A stretch of 5,846 nt of DNA from Patescibacteria group bacterium UBA2193 (GTDB lineage: Bacteria; Patescibacteriota; Minisyncoccia; Moranbacterales; DUUL01), in contig DCVH01000020.1 of assembly GCA_002327335.1 (NCBI GenBank), positions 675 to 6,520 of the forward strand. The letters are read 5' to 3'. Positions 5,384 to 5,846 of the stretch are shown here, piece after piece. A program made the position numbers and the translations under genes. How positions within the stretch are numbered: the stretch's first letter is position 1; each line of letters starts with the position of its first letter. Below the pieces are notes generated by a model, which was not told the DNA's origin, searched no databases, and was given only the letters and a program-made list of their open reading frames with translations.

Positions 5384-5493
5384 TAATATCAATAGCTTTT
5401 TTTGCTTTAGGTATGCAATCCATTGTTATCTGACTAATGGATTCCGCACTAAATGCGGAATGACAATGGAAAGGAGTTGCCAAAAAAACTTCA
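5377..5493 (+). repeat. Duplicated block containing the short hairpin repeat (copy downstream of recJ)
   Basis: Partner of the block at 1550-1666. The core (5434-5467) is identical over 34 bases, with the perfect stem ATTCCGCA (5441-5448) and TGCGGAAT (5454-5461). The outer arm is ATTGTTA (5422-5428) against TGACAAT (5461-5467), with one G-T apposition. The core ends 61 bases beyond the recJ stop codon, almost the same distance as the other copy from serS. Confidence 0.85.
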
Positions 5494-5528
5494 GAAATGA
5501 AAAAATGCTCTGGAATTTAAATTTATCA

Positions 5529-5846
5529 CTAGAAATCAATCAGCTTTAATTGCAATTTTTTGTTCCCGTTCCAAGAATCTTCTTCAATATTAAAAACCGC
5601 TTCAATTTTATCTCCAATCTTTATTTCTGTATATTTTTCTCCCAAGCCAAAACCGATTGCTTCCAGAATCCCCTTTTCTCTTTTGAACCATAATTTCATG
5701 TGAGCCCCGGTCTTCCCGACGAGTTTCTTATCTATAATTTCAAGATTTTTTGCATAAAAAACCGGCGGTTGATTACCCGCACCAAAAGGTTCCAGCATCG
5801 ACAACTCTCTGGCGATTTTTTCATTTATTTCCACTGAATCAATTTC
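5529..5846 (-). CDS. recJ: RecJ single-strand DNA exonuclease, C-terminal part (cut by window edge)
   Basis: The last 105 residues of a gene whose start lies beyond the right edge; the frame is open to base 5846, so the in-frame GTG at 5834 is not the true start. RecJ is the 5'-3' single-strand DNA exonuclease of recombination and mismatch repair. The visible part begins at the end of the DHHA1 region with the family hallmark LEPFGAGNQPPVF (residues 18-30 of the fragment), which contributes to nucleic-acid binding. The C-terminal OB-like domain follows, with MKLWFKREKG, LEAIGFGLGEKY and a closing pattern around NGNKKLQLKLIDF. The catalytic DHH motifs are off the window. The stop codon is TAG at 5529-5531. 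The 339-base gap to lysS makes read-through uncertain. No canonical terminator is visible after the gene, only the hairpin repeat. Confidence 0.9.
   Translation of the reverse strand, partial: EIDSVEINEKIARELSMLEPFGAGNQPPVFYAKNLEIIDKKLVGKTGAHMKLWFKREKGILEAIGFGLGEKYTEIKIGDKIEAVFNIEEDSWNGNKKLQLKLIDF

Larger units (their letters stand above)
5190..5528. other. Gene-free region between recJ and lysS
   Basis: This 339-base stretch has no credible reading frame on either strand. It holds two hairpin repeats (5324-5383 and the block 5377-5493) and, closer to lysS, a small palindrome: TAGC (5226-5229) and GCTA (5238-5241) around eight A residues. The lysS promoter must lie here or upstream, but I found no convincing -35/-10 pair. 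TTGACC (minus strand, 5261-5256) has no -10 partner at the correct distance. Confidence 0.7.

Noticed and set aside
1..5467. CRISPR array
   Set aside because: The repeats are irregularly spaced, occur in both orientations and are separated by genes, with no regular spacers and no cas genes.

Overview
The window looks like a chromosomal segment of a moderately AT-rich bacterium with compact, mostly co-oriented genes. The most likely source is a member of the Patescibacteria / Candidate Phyla Radiation (CPR). That placement is inferred from the divergent seryl- and lysyl-tRNA synthetase motif variants, the small membrane-protein plus bacterial-PH-domain pair, starts that lack a Shine-Dalgarno sequence, and hairpin-rich intergenic repeats. 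No rRNA or tRNA is present to confirm it.

Layout, following transcription on the minus strand from right to left: the C-terminal end of recJ (5529 to the right edge), a 339-base gene-free stretch full of hairpin repeats, lysS (class II lysyl-tRNA synthetase), a YfbR/HDDC2-like HD-domain phosphohydrolase, and serS. lysS, the HD gene and serS are separated by only 66 and 51 bases and probably share a transcript. A strong hairpin terminator at 1444-1484 closes this unit. Further left, a 70-residue two-helix membrane protein and a bacterial PH-domain (YdbS/YdbT-like) membrane protein form a tight pair three bases apart.

The only convincing plus-strand gene is an 80-residue two-helix membrane protein (1178-1420). 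It has a perfect TTGACA-17-TATAAT promoter, a strong ribosome binding site and higher GC than its neighbours, and it shares the terminator at 1444-1484 with the converging serS unit.

The most unusual non-coding content is a dispersed hairpin family. Its arms are constant, CTAATGGATTCC on one side and GGAATGACAAT on the other, and its centres vary. There are five clear copies plus one degenerate copy. Two 60-base copies lie at opposite ends of the window in inverted orientation with one mismatch. Two others sit in a collinear block of about 117 bases whose 34-base core is identical while its left flank has diverged to about 70%. Every minus-strand gene bordering one of the larger gaps has a copy beyond its 3' end, always in the same orientation. 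The architecture resembles REP/BIME or dRS3-type repeats. Other non-coding features are a CCTCTCCC hairpin with two competing left arms and a perfectly phased four-unit heptamer repeat just upstream of serS.
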